Positions 6,905 through 15,349 of a stretch of DNA of 21,233 bases are shown here, piece after piece. Numbering within the stretch: position 1 is the stretch's first letter; each line of letters begins with the position of its first letter. The stretch is taken from the NCBI GenBank assembly GCA_036939355.1, contig JALLAP010000070.1, positions 1-21,233 of the forward strand, in the 5' to 3' direction. This stretch comes from Thalassiosira profunda. Taxonomy: Eukaryota; Bacillariophyta; Thalassiosirophyceae; Thalassiosirales; Thalassiosiraceae. The notes beneath the pieces are model-generated. The model was not told the DNA's origin. It saw only the letters and a list, made by a program, of their open reading frames with translations, and made no database searches. A program made the position numbers and the translations under genes.

Positions 6905-6942
6905 AAATGTAACGCAGTATGTGAAATGTAACGCAGTATGTG
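6905..6942. repeat. 19-bp direct duplication causing a frameshift
   Basis: AAATGTAACGCAGTATGTG occurs twice, head to tail (6905-6923 and 6924-6942). One copy is sufficient to encode HILRYIYGG of the BTB domain as in the paralogues. Nineteen is not a multiple of three, so the reading frame of the minus-strand gene is lost. Confidence 0.9.
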
Positions 6943-7707
6943 ACAGAAGATCTCAGGCTTCACGTCAGTGATTCGTACCGGAGTCATACCGTCAGCAGAT
7001 AGGGAGAGTTCGGCCAACAGTGTTGCAGAGTCCCGCAGAATAAAACGATGGGCGTGAAAAAGAACCGCCTCCTTGGCTTTCTTCCGAGCACCGCACTTGC
7101 TCTCGTCCCCAACTTCGAATAGGACATCACCAGTCTCCTCATCGTTGAACCTCTTCAGGATATTTCCGCACAGAAGATTCTCTGGGAGAAACGCGGGCAA
7201 GAAAATGCCGGCTCCATCCACTTGCATCATATTGACCTCTACAATCAATGGAATGTAACCCATCCCTGGCCCTGCACGTAGTGCATTCAATAGGGCAGAA
7301 CGCTTCACAAAGTTGCTGAAGTGCCTGGCATTTCCATTGTTGCCGAGGCCTAGCCTGCCCTCTTCTCTGGATTGAAATGTATCCCCACCTGGAATGTGGA
7401 CCACCTGATAGCCTTCCCTATCTCTGATGCCAAAAGTATATCGGAGATCGATACATCCATCGGAGCGGTGAGCAAGACCCAGCAACGACACGTATCCATC
7501 CCGGGAGGTGAGGTCGCCGCCGGGGTACAGCCGCAATGTCCACTCACGCCCGAGACACGAAAACCGCGCCTCTACGTGCTCACCCCTCCCCGACGGCAGA
7601 TCTTTGAATCCATGGAAAATCACCTCCACCGTCTCCCACGCTGCGTTGCAATTGGCCTGCGGCGTCCCCACGTGCACCGTGGTGCGTTTCGCGTTGGGAT
7701 CACTCAT

Positions 7708-8128
7708 GTGAAAATTTCACGTCGGATGATGGACCGATACGATGCTGCTTTCTTCCTTCGACAACGGCTGCCAGCCCGCAACGCGCACAGGCAGAGCAAG
7801 TATTGACGGAGGTCGAGGAGAGTTTGTTGTGAGAGGGTTGAGGTTGAGGTTGAGCGGTGCGTGCGCGGAGTGGGGGTGGGGGACGGATGCGATTTCGTGA
7901 CGTGAGAGAAGGGCTCCAGAGTAGAGTCGTGCGCGAGCTAACTTAGTGGAGAGGGCCGCTGTCTTCGTTTTGTTTTGCGGCGGGGCTCAAGCTACGCCCC
8001 ATGGCCGCTTCTCTCGCAGCACCAGCGGATCGACCACGGTTGGTGCGTCGATCACAGTACCAACTCGTCGCCTTCGCGGCTGCGGGCGGTAGGAACCGCA
8101 CATCCAACAGAGAGATAGATACAATCGT
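7708..8128. promoter_or_regulatory. Divergent intergenic region, unit 2
   Basis: Upstream region shared by MATH-BTB gene 2 (leftward) and the zinc-finger gene (rightward). It contains the 16-base box TAGAGTCGTGCGCGAG at 7922-7937, identical to unit 1 (1931-1946), and further patches of similarity such as TCTCGCAGCACCAGC before the zinc-finger start. No gene is supported here. Confidence 0.45.
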
Positions 8129-8515
8129 ATGGGATCGAAGCCCTCTTCGGACGCGGAAGGGCGGGCGCCCGAATCCAATTCCGCCTCGACACGAGCGAAG
8201 CCCAAACAAGCGCCCGCGACGCCGGCCTGGCCGTGCTCCCGCTGCAAACACGACTTCGCCTCGTTTGGCGCGCTGGCCGGGCACAATTGCAACCCTGCCG
8301 AAGAGGCAGCGAATACAGATGCCGGGAAGCCTCCTTCCGGCGCGCGCCCCACCGAGAATCGAGAAAAGTTCGACGCGGCGCTACAAAAAGTCATGGCCAA
8401 CCAAAAGGCTGTAGTCGGGGGGTCCAGCACCCCCTACGCCTTTTCGCAATCGTACTTCGAGCAGGTGGGAGCGGGGGAGGGGGGTGCTTCCGCCGGCGGA
8501 AAAGGGGATGGATGA
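8129..8515 (+). CDS. Small zinc-finger protein
   Basis: 128 residues from the ATG at 8129. A single zinc-finger-like motif lies at about residues 36-55: WPCSRCKHDFASFGALAGHN then C, that is Cys-x2-Cys-x12-His-x-Cys with the Phe and Leu usual in C2H2 fingers. The last ligand spacing is shorter than the classical His-x3-His, so it is better called C2HC-like. The N-terminus is polar and Ser/Pro-rich; a lysine-containing helix (REKFDAALQKVMANQKA) follows. A possible intron at 8465-8544 (GTGGGA to CTGACTGCACAG, phase 0) would replace the Gly-rich end with an Arg-rich one stopping at 8625. The unit 1 copy is truncated at 2202-2272. Role unknown; nucleic-acid binding is a guess from the finger. Confidence 0.6.
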   Translation: MGSKPSSDAEGRAPESNSASTRAKPKQAPATPAWPCSRCKHDFASFGALAGHNCNPAEEAANTDAGKPPSGARPTENREKFDAALQKVMANQKAVVGGSSTPYAFSQSYFEQVGAGEGGASAGGKGDG

Positions 8516-9034
8516 AGGGACGAGCCGGGCGCCTGACTGCACAGGAGGGAAGTCGCCGGAGAGATGGGCGGGCCCGCAGGGGGAAACTTGGGACACCTTC
8601 AATTGGTCCTGCAGCTGCATTCTGATAGCGGCCATTCATAATGATTGAACAATCGGAGGAAATGCGTCGCTATGAAGCGGGGAGACGTTGGCACGGAACC
8701 CCGAAGATTCTGATGGAGACGTATGTGGCGTTGGACGGTGCGTCGTCGGAAAGGCGAGATATCTCTCCAGGTGCAGGCGAGCTATCGATCCCGAAAGAAC
8801 GACTTCGTATCGAAGTATGCAAACCAACAGAGTGAGAATGAAGGAGCGAAGGGAGGAACAAAGCACCATTTGGATTGTCTTCCTTATATTGTAGCTGCCA
8901 GCCTTCCTTGGCATTCGTCGAAACCATTTGCAACACAAGGTTGGATCATTGGACGCTGACAGCGCTGCTGGAGCATTCGGAAGTGGCAGTGGAGCGGTAA
9001 TGGTCCAATTGGATGCTAACTCGTTGATAGCTGA
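8516..9034. other. Intergenic region without a convincing gene
   Basis: It lies between the zinc-finger gene and the 3' end of the F-box gene. The first part may be an alternative last exon of the zinc-finger gene (8545-8625). An open frame with an ATG at 8641 runs to 8835 (64 residues, MIEQSEEMRRYEAGRRWHGT at its start) but has no recognisable domain, no clear codon signal and no neighbour support. I see no RNA gene or repeat. Confidence 0.3.
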
Positions 9035-9948
9035 TCATTTCCACCATTCACCTCCGTGCCAGCCGGCGCCGTCCACCCCTTCAGGATGAAGGTGTCTCCG
9101 CAACACATCCTTTCCGACATGCCCCTCAAAGCGACGCCGCTCTGCTTCGTCGCCGTCTTTCTCAAAGGGCGAAGTCATGCCTGTGTACGCCACCTTGCCC
9201 TCCTCGGCAAATGCATTCAAGAGGCCGCCATCTTCTCGCACTTCCAGCAGAGGAACGGCAGGGTAGTCCACCTCTGCACTGCCCCTGGTCGTACCCCACC
9301 GAGTCCTGGTGTCGGCAAAGGTAAAGTAGTACCGACCTGCTTTGTACAGAGCCTGTGCATTGAACGACACATATCCTTTGAAATGCCCCGGCACCTGTCG
9401 ACCTTCGCTGAGTTCTGACACGAACTCGGCCCGAAGTAGGCTATGCTCGGGAGTCCAACGGAATCCAAAGTTCCCGTCAAAGTCGAGACTCTTTCTCTCC
9501 AACGACGAACCTTCAGGGTGGCGCAAGTCCCACTCTCCACGAGCATCAAAGTAAACCCGAAGCCGATTGCTTGGACGGTGGTATTTGACGCAAACAACGA
9601 GGCATGTGAAGAAGTAGTCTGATTGGTTGTAGAGGTAAGGGCATGGGATGACGCCCTTGTCGATGGTGGGCATGGCGCCCAAGATATTGTCGTCGATAAC
9701 CATTCGTTTGAAGGACGACGAGTAGAGTTCGGCAGTTGCGTTGACGATGTCCTTGCCATACGCTCGAACAGCCAGTCCCCGCCACAAGATGGGATCGAGG
9801 CACGCCGCGTGGATGGACTGGCAGACGCTGTGGCAGGCACCCACTTCCTTTGGAGTGAGGAGGAGAGCGTTTCTCATACCAGCACTTCCTTCGGCAAGTC
9901 AGCAATCATCGGATCTGCTGCTGCCTCGTTGGTCTCTCCAGCTTTCAT
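9035..9948 (-). pseudogene. F-box protein gene with a one-base frameshift inside the F-box
   Basis: The ATG at 9948 starts MKAGETNEAAADPMIADLPK and reaches PKEVLV before a TGA at 9876-9874. The main frame (9877-9035, 280 residues) continues with MRNALLLTPKEVGACHSVC and LDPILWRGLAVRAYG. Joined, the two pieces give a regular F-box (LPKEVL, about eight residues, LTPKEVGACHSVC, LDPILWRGL) with exactly one base missing between CTG-GT and ATG. F-box proteins link substrates to SKP1-cullin ligases. The remaining 200 residues (for example FRWTPEHSLLRAEFVSELS, FKGYVSFNAQALYKAGRYYF) are unknown to me and may be the substrate-binding part. It may be a recent pseudogene, a sequencing error, or a gene using the downstream ATG with half an F-box. 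Confidence 0.65.
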
Positions 9949-10103
9949 TGTTGGTTGCTGCTGTTGTTTTTATGAGCCGTGCATCCACGCCAAGTAGCCT
10001 GGTCTTGATGGTGGCAGCCAGCTTTCATCTCCAAGCTGTGCCCCGTACGTATCGTACGTCGTACCCAGGGGTGCCTCACTCTTTGCACCGCTCCAAGTTG
10101 TTG

Positions 10104-11972
10104 CTACTGACCTTCTCTCAGCCAACCCTGATGCAGGATTCCTCCCTCGGAAAGTGCGCACGACGGAGGGGGCACATCCAGGGAAGTCGGCACAAACCCG
10201 GATGTCTCCATCACGCCTGTCACCAAAGTCTCAACTGTCACCGACGACAGTTTGGGAGAGTCTCGCGGGCCGACGAATACGTCGGCCACCACGTGGTCCA
10301 CTTTTGGAGCGAACGATTTGACCTTTTCGACGTGCGTGCACACGGCAATCCATCCGTTCGATTGTGCCTCGTGCGCGATGTCAGCCAGCGATCGAACGAG
10401 CCAGTGAGCCCAGTTTGTCCGCTCTGCTGTTGGGACGTTGCCGTGGACGTGCAGCCAGCCGCCGGTGCTGCGACGCAGGCACGCAACAGCAACGGCCCAT
10501 CCTCCCTCGCTGCTCGGAAGGAGTCCGAGGGATATCCGATCGAATTGGCTGTTCTCGTCCGGCGCATCTCTCGATTGCTCAATGTGCCCCTGCAAGCTCA
10601 CGCGACAATCGCCCTCCAGCACCGTCGCCCGGTCCTCCACGCCGTTCGCCCGCAGATTGTACCGCAGCGCCTCCAACGCGTGGGGGTTCCACTCGCAGGC
10701 CGTGACGTGGCCCGCCTTCCCATGAGCTAACGCCGGAAGGGTGTAGTACCCAATGCCTGCATACATGTCCACCACTCTCTCTCCGGGCTGGACCAGCGCG
10801 CCGAAGCGTTTCTTTTCAGTGACGTTGCCTCTGCTAAACATGACGCGGGAGAGGTCAAACGACTGTCGTATCCCGTGCTCGGTCACCGTGATCCAGCCGG
10901 GAGAACTGGGGCCGGTGCGTGAGGGTAGGAAGCCACGATTGCAATCGCCATCGCTCGTGCTGTTCGGTGGGGGCATGGGCCATAGTATCCGATGTCCGCT
11001 CTCCCGCACGCCACTCATTGGATCGATGTCTCCCCGGCGCACCACTCGAGGGCTGTTGTGATCCCTGGCCAGATTCTCCCACAGCAGCAATTGGACCTCC
11101 TCGACTGATTCTTTCTCACTTTCTGTCCTGCCCCGGCGAACAACGGCGGACAGCAGCTCTCGAAACTCATCCTCGTCTCCCTTCCTCCCTATTCCTACCT
11201 CTTTTGATAACTGTGCCTCATCCTCCTTGCCTCTGAAACTTTGTCGAGAAGACACAAACAATGCATGCCGGGGCACCACCAAGGTCCGATCGTCCCCCAT
11301 CACCTCCAGCTTCTTCGGGCACGTGCGCACGCTCAGCTCCCGCACCATCGCTTCGATCGTTTTATCGCACCCACTGCTTTCGCCAGCTGCGTTGTTGCGG
11401 ATTTCCAGCCAAGCGGTCAACGTGTCAACCAGCGTGTATTGCACATTGAAAAGAGGAATCCGTTCGTTGGTGCCGTTCCCCTTCATTTCCCCGGCGACGG
11501 CACCGCGGACTCTCTTGTTGGTATTGCCCAGCACGGAAGTGCTGAACGGGCACACCTGCCGTCCGAATCCGACCACTTCCAAGCTGCGCAACCACGAGAG
11601 ATCTCCCCTTTCCAGCGAACCGCAGTCCCCGGCCTCTGGCGTCTTGGATGGCTCGCTTTCATCGCAGCTCGCTGATGTCGCAGAATTGCAATTGACCTTT
11701 GCACGCACATGCCGCCGAAGCACCTCTACACTTTCCGGAAGCACGGGGACGGCAATGCAATCCTCCAGATCCAGCGCAGCAGCCGCCCCCTCCTCTGCAA
11801 CTTGCTCACCAATCGATGGCTCGGCGCACGCAACAGATGCACCACACACATCACCACCGACGGCGGGCGCCATGCGAAACCGCCGGTCGAGCAGGGAGGC
11901 CCGTTCCAATACCGATTTGGACGCCTTGGCGTCCCGCCGCCGGACGTAGACGACGGCGGTGGGCTCCGCCAT
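10104..11972 (-). CDS. TYW2: tRNA wybutosine-synthesizing protein 2 (acp transferase)
   Basis: 622 residues from the ATG at 11972 (context GCGCCATGG). TYW2 transfers the 3-amino-3-carboxypropyl group of S-adenosylmethionine to the tricyclic base at position 37 of tRNA-Phe, a middle step of wybutosine synthesis in the cytosol. Visible family marks: WITVTEHGIRQSFDLSRVMF and SRGNVTEKKRFG (361-391), the SAM-binding motif I VVDMYAGIGYYTLP (400-413), ACEWNPHALEALRYNLRANG (425-444), GLLPSSEGGWAVA (483-495) and GGWLHVHGNV (504-513). Trm5, the related m1G37 methyltransferase, lacks the CEWNPHALEAL form, so TYW2 is preferred. The N-terminal 300 residues are longer and less conserved than in animals; the upstream ARDHNSPRVVRRGDIDP segment fits the family. 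No TYW3 or TYW4 fusion as in plants. No intron is needed. It is divergent from the LRR gene. Confidence 0.9.
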   Translation of the reverse strand: MAEPTAVVYVRRRDAKASKSVLERASLLDRRFRMAPAVGGDVCGASVACAEPSIGEQVAEEGAAAALDLEDCIAVPVLPESVEVLRRHVRAKVNCNSATSASCDESEPSKTPEAGDCGSLERGDLSWLRSLEVVGFGRQVCPFSTSVLGNTNKRVRGAVAGEMKGNGTNERIPLFNVQYTLVDTLTAWLEIRNNAAGESSGCDKTIEAMVRELSVRTCPKKLEVMGDDRTLVVPRHALFVSSRQSFRGKEDEAQLSKEVGIGRKGDEDEFRELLSAVVRRGRTESEKESVEEVQLLLWENLARDHNSPRVVRRGDIDPMSGVRESGHRILWPMPPPNSTSDGDCNRGFLPSRTGPSSPGWITVTEHGIRQSFDLSRVMFSRGNVTEKKRFGALVQPGERVVDMYAGIGYYTLPALAHGKAGHVTACEWNPHALEALRYNLRANGVEDRATVLEGDCRVSLQGHIEQSRDAPDENSQFDRISLGLLPSSEGGWAVAVACLRRSTGGWLHVHGNVPTAERTNWAHWLVRSLADIAHEAQSNGWIAVCTHVEKVKSFAPKVDHVVADVFVGPRDSPKLSSVTVETLVTGVMETSGFVPTSLDVPPPSCALSEGGILHQGWLREGQ

Positions 11973-12253
11973 GGCGCCGCGATAGTCTCAACGGAGCGGA
12001 TCGGGCGGGGAGAAGGGAGGGAGAGGGAGTGGGGAATAGAATGACCTAGATACCTACGCCATTTGTACGTCATACTATATCACAGACCTCTTCAGATACA
12101 GACCCCTCCTCCCTCCTCTCGTCCGCTCCTCTGCGGGTTCCCCTCCTCGGCCCTCGTCCGTATTATTTGGCCAGTCGAGGCGGGTGCGCGACGGCGGCAC
12201 AGCGGTTACTGGCGGCAAAACAGTTTTAGTCTCTTGCAAAGCATCGATCAACG
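11973..12253. promoter_or_regulatory. Divergent promoter region of TYW2 and LRR genes
   Basis: 281 bases between two start codons pointing away from each other. A purine-rich GGGAGAAGGGAGGGAGAGGG tract lies at about 12008-12027 and an AT-rich core at 12050-12080. No conserved box can be named from sequence alone. Confidence 0.3.
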
Positions 12254-13577
12254 ATGGCAGAGGGGGAGTGGACCGGATACGACGGTGGCGCGGTGCAGGA
12301 ATGGCACCGGAGCGCCAGCCGAATTCGGGTTTCCCCCGACGTGACGGTGATACCCGAGCTTGCCTTTTCGGCCTGTCACAATTTAAGGGCGGTGGATCTG
12401 AGCAATGTCACCACTATCTCGCGGCGTGCATTTTCCTTTTGCCACTCACTGGAACGCGTTGTTTGGACCACCGCCTTTGCAGTTGAGATAGGCGAGAGCG
12501 CGTTTGCGTTTTGCCGAAAGTTGGAGGAGGTTGATCTTAGCAATGCAACGAAGGTTGGGGTGCAGGCATTCTTCCGTTGCAGTGCACTGTCAAAGGTTAC
12601 CATCCCTTCATCAGTTGACGAAATTGAAGAGTCTGCATTTGAAGATTGCAAGAATTTGGCTGAAGTGAGCTTGGTGAGGGGATACAACGCATTGGAGTTG
12701 GAGCATTTGGGGATTGCAAGGCTTTGGTTGGGATCAATATTCCCGCATCTATCATCGAAATGGATCACTCGGCGTTTCTTCATTGCAGCAATTTGACAGA
12801 GGTGGAATTGAATGAAGGACTGCAGCGTATTGGAGGGCGTGCGTTCCAAAACTGTGCATCGTTGCTCCGCATCAGAGTCCCCTCGACTACGGTGAAAGTT
12901 GAGCGTCATGCTTTGCTGGTTGCCATCAGTTGGGCTCCGTAGAGTTCAAGGAGGGACTGCAGATGATTGGGGGGGGCACATTTTGTGGATGCAGTTCGTT
13001 GGAACGCATCACCATCCCCTCGTCTGTCAAGTCAATTGGCAGCTACGCGTTTCAAAGTTGTAGGGGTCTGACGGAGGTGACTCTGCTCGAAGGGATCCAT
13101 TTCATTGGCGCTGGAGCATTCAGTGACTGTCCCAACTTGGAGCATATTCACATTCCTCCCGTTGCACTGGTGATTGATATGGAACGTTTTAGCTACTGTC
13201 AGCTAGTGATATCAACAATGCCTCCTACTGACGGGAGGACGAAGCTGGTTGTCTCGAAGTGGATGCAGTACAGGAGCCCAGTCCAGCTCGAACAGGCCGA
13301 GGCAAAGGTGAACGAAATCCTCAGCCGCCCTCAGTCGGAACCGAGGGATCGCGGCCTACGTCGTCAGCAGCAGGAAGAGGGCCAGAAAATCACATTGATC
13401 CGAGAGTGGTTTGCCTACTACGATCGGCTGGACGTGACAACGATGCTCGAGCTTGCAATTTGGAGGTGCAACATGGACAACAACGAGCAAGGTGCAGGGG
13501 CAAGAAAGACAAGGCGCCAAAACTGCGGCGGCGATATGAACGTCATCATCCCGGCAGTCTTGCCGTTTTTGGAGTGA
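12254..13577 (+). pseudogene. BspA-type leucine-rich-repeat protein gene with two one-base frameshifts
   Basis: The ATG at 12254 begins MAEGEWTGYDGGAVQEWHRS and runs into 23-residue LRR_5 repeats (AFxxCxxLxxVxLxxxxxxIGxxAF). The repeat pattern continues through three frames. At about 12674 one base is missing (TTG-GT-GAG), after which frame 1 gives EGIQRIGVGAFGDCKALVG and NIPASIIEMDHSAFLHC. At about 12911 one base is missing again (CAT-GC-TTT), after which frame 3 gives FAGCHQLGSVEFKEGLQMIG. The perfect repeat register across both sites shows the shifts are real relative to the ancestral gene. The C-terminal part (VSKWMQYRSP, REWFAYYDRLDVTTMLELAI, CGGDMNVIIPAVLPFLE) looks like the conserved tail of diatom LRR families. 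An intron at 12665-12720 (GTGAGC to TTGCAAG, 56 bases) could bypass the first shift by removing one repeat. Function unknown. Confidence 0.75.
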
Positions 13578-13814
13578 GCTATTCGGCTAATAATTGCAGG
13601 GGCATGTGGCTTGCATGTTGCAACAGATGAACTCTCGCGTGGAGCTCTAATTCCCTCCCGAAAGAACCCTCTTGAGCTTGTGCCAGGATGAATGCAAATA
13701 GACAGGCAGGAGTCCTCAGAGACACAATTCAACACACGTAATACTCTCATACAACTTTGGCATTCTATTACACACTAATAGCACATCGCCATACCCCAGA
13801 ACCAAAAACCGCCC

Positions 13815-14984
13815 CTACTGCGCCTTCTCTTCGAGCCGTTCCTTCAGAGACTTGATCTGCTCGCGCGCATTTGCAAGCTCCTGCCGCACGGACTCCGTTT
13901 CGGCCCGTTCGTCTGCGAGTTGCTGTCTCATCAATTTCATTTTGGCCTTCTGGCCATTGACTTTGTCAGTCAATCGCATCGTGAGCTCCTCGTAGTCGGT
14001 AGTGTCCGAATCGGACCCGTGGCTCTCGTGATCTGTTTGCTGCGCCGGAGACTTGGGAGTGCTCGTTGCATTCGCCGCACCACCAGATGCTCCGGAAGCA
14101 GTGCGCTTGGCCGGAGGGTCATTTGTCGTGTCTGCGGGCCTTTTCCCGGGAACAAGTACGCCATTCTCGTACACTTGCTGTTGCACTTCACCCTCCTTGG
14201 TTGTCATGGTGCCAGCTCCATTCTGGTTATCGTCCACCCACTCTCCCTCGAAAACATCCCCGTTTGCAAATGTAAGCTGGCCGTGCCCGTGCCTCTTTTC
14301 GTTCTGCCACTGCCCCTCGAAAATATCCCCATTTGCATACTTCATCTTCCCGTAGCCGTCCTCCTTGTCGTCCGCGACCTGCCCCACATACACGTCACCA
14401 TCGGGGTAGTTGATAATTCCTCGCCCGCACATCGCTCCATCTTTATACTCTCCCTCGTACGATCCCCCGCCCTTCCAGACGAGCTTGCCCCGGCCGTGCG
14501 GCACTTGATTCTCGTTCAATCCTCCCTCGTAGACGTTTCCATCCTCATATTCAATAATGCCCTCACGGATGTCGCCGTGCACCCAACTCCCTGTGATTTG
14601 ATCCCCATCGGTATTGCGGTAGCTACCGCCCCCGTGTGGCCGCCGGTCCAAATCAATTGCCCCAACGTAGACGGCTCCGTCGGTATAGCGGACCGTGCAG
14701 CCCCCCTGAATCTGACTTTGCCTCCACTCGCCCTCGATCTCCCTACCGTCCAGAAGCGTCATAACGCCCTTCCCCTGGAAGTGCTTCCCCTTGAAGTGCC
14801 CTTTGTATTCGACGCCGTCGTGATACGTGAAAATTCCCTCGGCGTTGCGCCGCCCGTGGATGAAGCGGCCGGTCCACGAGCTCCCGTCCCTCCATCGCAT
14901 GGTGCCGACGCCGCACGGCTTGCCATTCTTCATTTCTCCCTCGTATTGAAAGGTCTCTCCGTCGACGGTGACTTGAACGAACAT
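13815..14984 (-). CDS. MORN-repeat protein with C-terminal coiled coil
   Basis: 389 residues; the start is the ATG at 14984 (MFVQVTVDGETFQYEG). The open frame extends 28 codons further upstream without another ATG. About eleven MORN repeats of 22-23 residues fill residues 14-270, each with the YEGEW-x-DG-x-x-x-GxG pattern (examples YEGEYKDGAMCGRGIINYPD, FEGQWQNEKRHGHGQLTFAN). MORN arrays form extended beta structures that scaffold membrane or cytoskeletal complexes or bind lipids. A polar linker follows, with paired basic clusters (KRPADTTNDPPAKR, nuclear-signal-like). A coiled coil of about 55 residues ends the protein (MKLMRQQLADERAETESVRQ, SLKERLEE). No kinase domain is present, so it is not a PIP5K. 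A scaffold or dimerising role is inference. It is divergent from MATH-BTB gene 3. Confidence 0.85.
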   Translation of the reverse strand: MFVQVTVDGETFQYEGEMKNGKPCGVGTMRWRDGSSWTGRFIHGRRNAEGIFTYHDGVEYKGHFKGKHFQGKGVMTLLDGREIEGEWRQSQIQGGCTVRYTDGAVYVGAIDLDRRPHGGGSYRNTDGDQITGSWVHGDIREGIIEYEDGNVYEGGLNENQVPHGRGKLVWKGGGSYEGEYKDGAMCGRGIINYPDGDVYVGQVADDKEDGYGKMKYANGDIFEGQWQNEKRHGHGQLTFANGDVFEGEWVDDNQNGAGTMTTKEGEVQQQVYENGVLVPGKRPADTTNDPPAKRTASGASGGAANATSTPKSPAQQTDHESHGSDSDTTDYEELTMRLTDKVNGQKAKMKLMRQQLADERAETESVRQELANAREQIKSLKERLEEKAQ

Positions 14985-15349
14985 GTTGCAAGATACGATT
15001 TGGACGGGGGTATCTTGTGTTTGTGCGACCGCGGGATCTTGTGAGTTAGGGTTAGGACTCCAGAGCAACGAGCCCGAGGAAAAAGTGCCAACACGAGGCG
15101 GCGATTCGGGCCGAGAGTAGGTGAACAGCAGGATTGCAGGGGCGGTGGGGCGCGGGGGTGTGTGATGTTGATGTGTTGTGTTGCGAGTTGCGAGCTTTGA
15201 GTTTGAGGAGAGAGCTTTCCGGCAGTCGCGCCGGGCGGGCGACTACTTTCAGTCGTGTCGAGACCCCGGCCCCGCCCGCCACAACACCAGCACACACGCC
15301 TCGCCGCCACCTGCCCATAGCCAATAGCTCCTCCGCAGCTGCGGGTACA
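14985..15349. promoter_or_regulatory. Divergent promoter region of MORN and MATH-BTB-SAP 3 genes
   Basis: 365 bases between opposed starts. It contains GTTAGGGTTAGG (15045-15056), the telomere-like dimer also found inside MATH-BTB copy 2; here it lies in the likely leader of the MORN gene. Other open frames here have no protein features. Confidence 0.4.

Larger units (their letters stand above)
6405..7707 (-). pseudogene. MATH-BTB-SAP protein 2, broken by a 19-bp tandem duplication
   Basis: Starts at the ATG at 7707 (MSDPNAKRTTVHVG). The MATH-like part (FSCLGREWTLRLYPGG, DGYVSLLGLAHRSDG) and the first half of the BTB domain (GDVLFEVGDES, FHAHRFILRDSATLLAELS, PEIFCHILRY) read through to about 6943. 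There a 19-base direct duplication shifts the frame. The original frame ends at a stop at 6694 after an unrelated tail. The other part (6405-6893) continues in another frame with KYGVTNLKLEAEACYVGS and an intact SAP-like end (MRVSALRRKLHEKGLDIDGS). Without the extra 19 bases the whole gene would be about the length of its two paralogues. It also carries an unusual telomere-like CCTAACCCTAAC at 6687-6698 in place of FVAEN/FMVEN codons. It could still give a truncated MATH-half-BTB protein, or the break could be an assembly error. Confidence 0.8.

Noticed and set aside
10045..10064. GTACGTATCGTACGTCGTAC between the TYW2 and F-box genes
   Set aside because: Partly palindromic and striking, but seen once, with no second copy or clear relation to a gene; probably a simple-sequence accident.
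11227..11949. 240-codon open frame antisense to TYW2
   Set aside because: Ser/Thr/Arg-rich translation of the opposite strand of a well-supported gene.
12665..12932. Programmed ribosomal frameshifting in the LRR gene
   Set aside because: Neither shift site has a slippery heptamer, and two independent sites in one gene fit mutation or sequencing error better.
13568..13593. 26-base GTGAGC...TTGCAG intron at the end of the LRR gene
   Set aside because: Shorter than plausible for spliceosomal introns here; the stop codon at 13575-13577 follows the conserved VLPFLE end and is taken as real.
13920..15044. 374-codon open frame antisense to the MORN gene
   Set aside because: It mirrors the regular repeats of the MORN gene on the other strand and has no protein features of its own.
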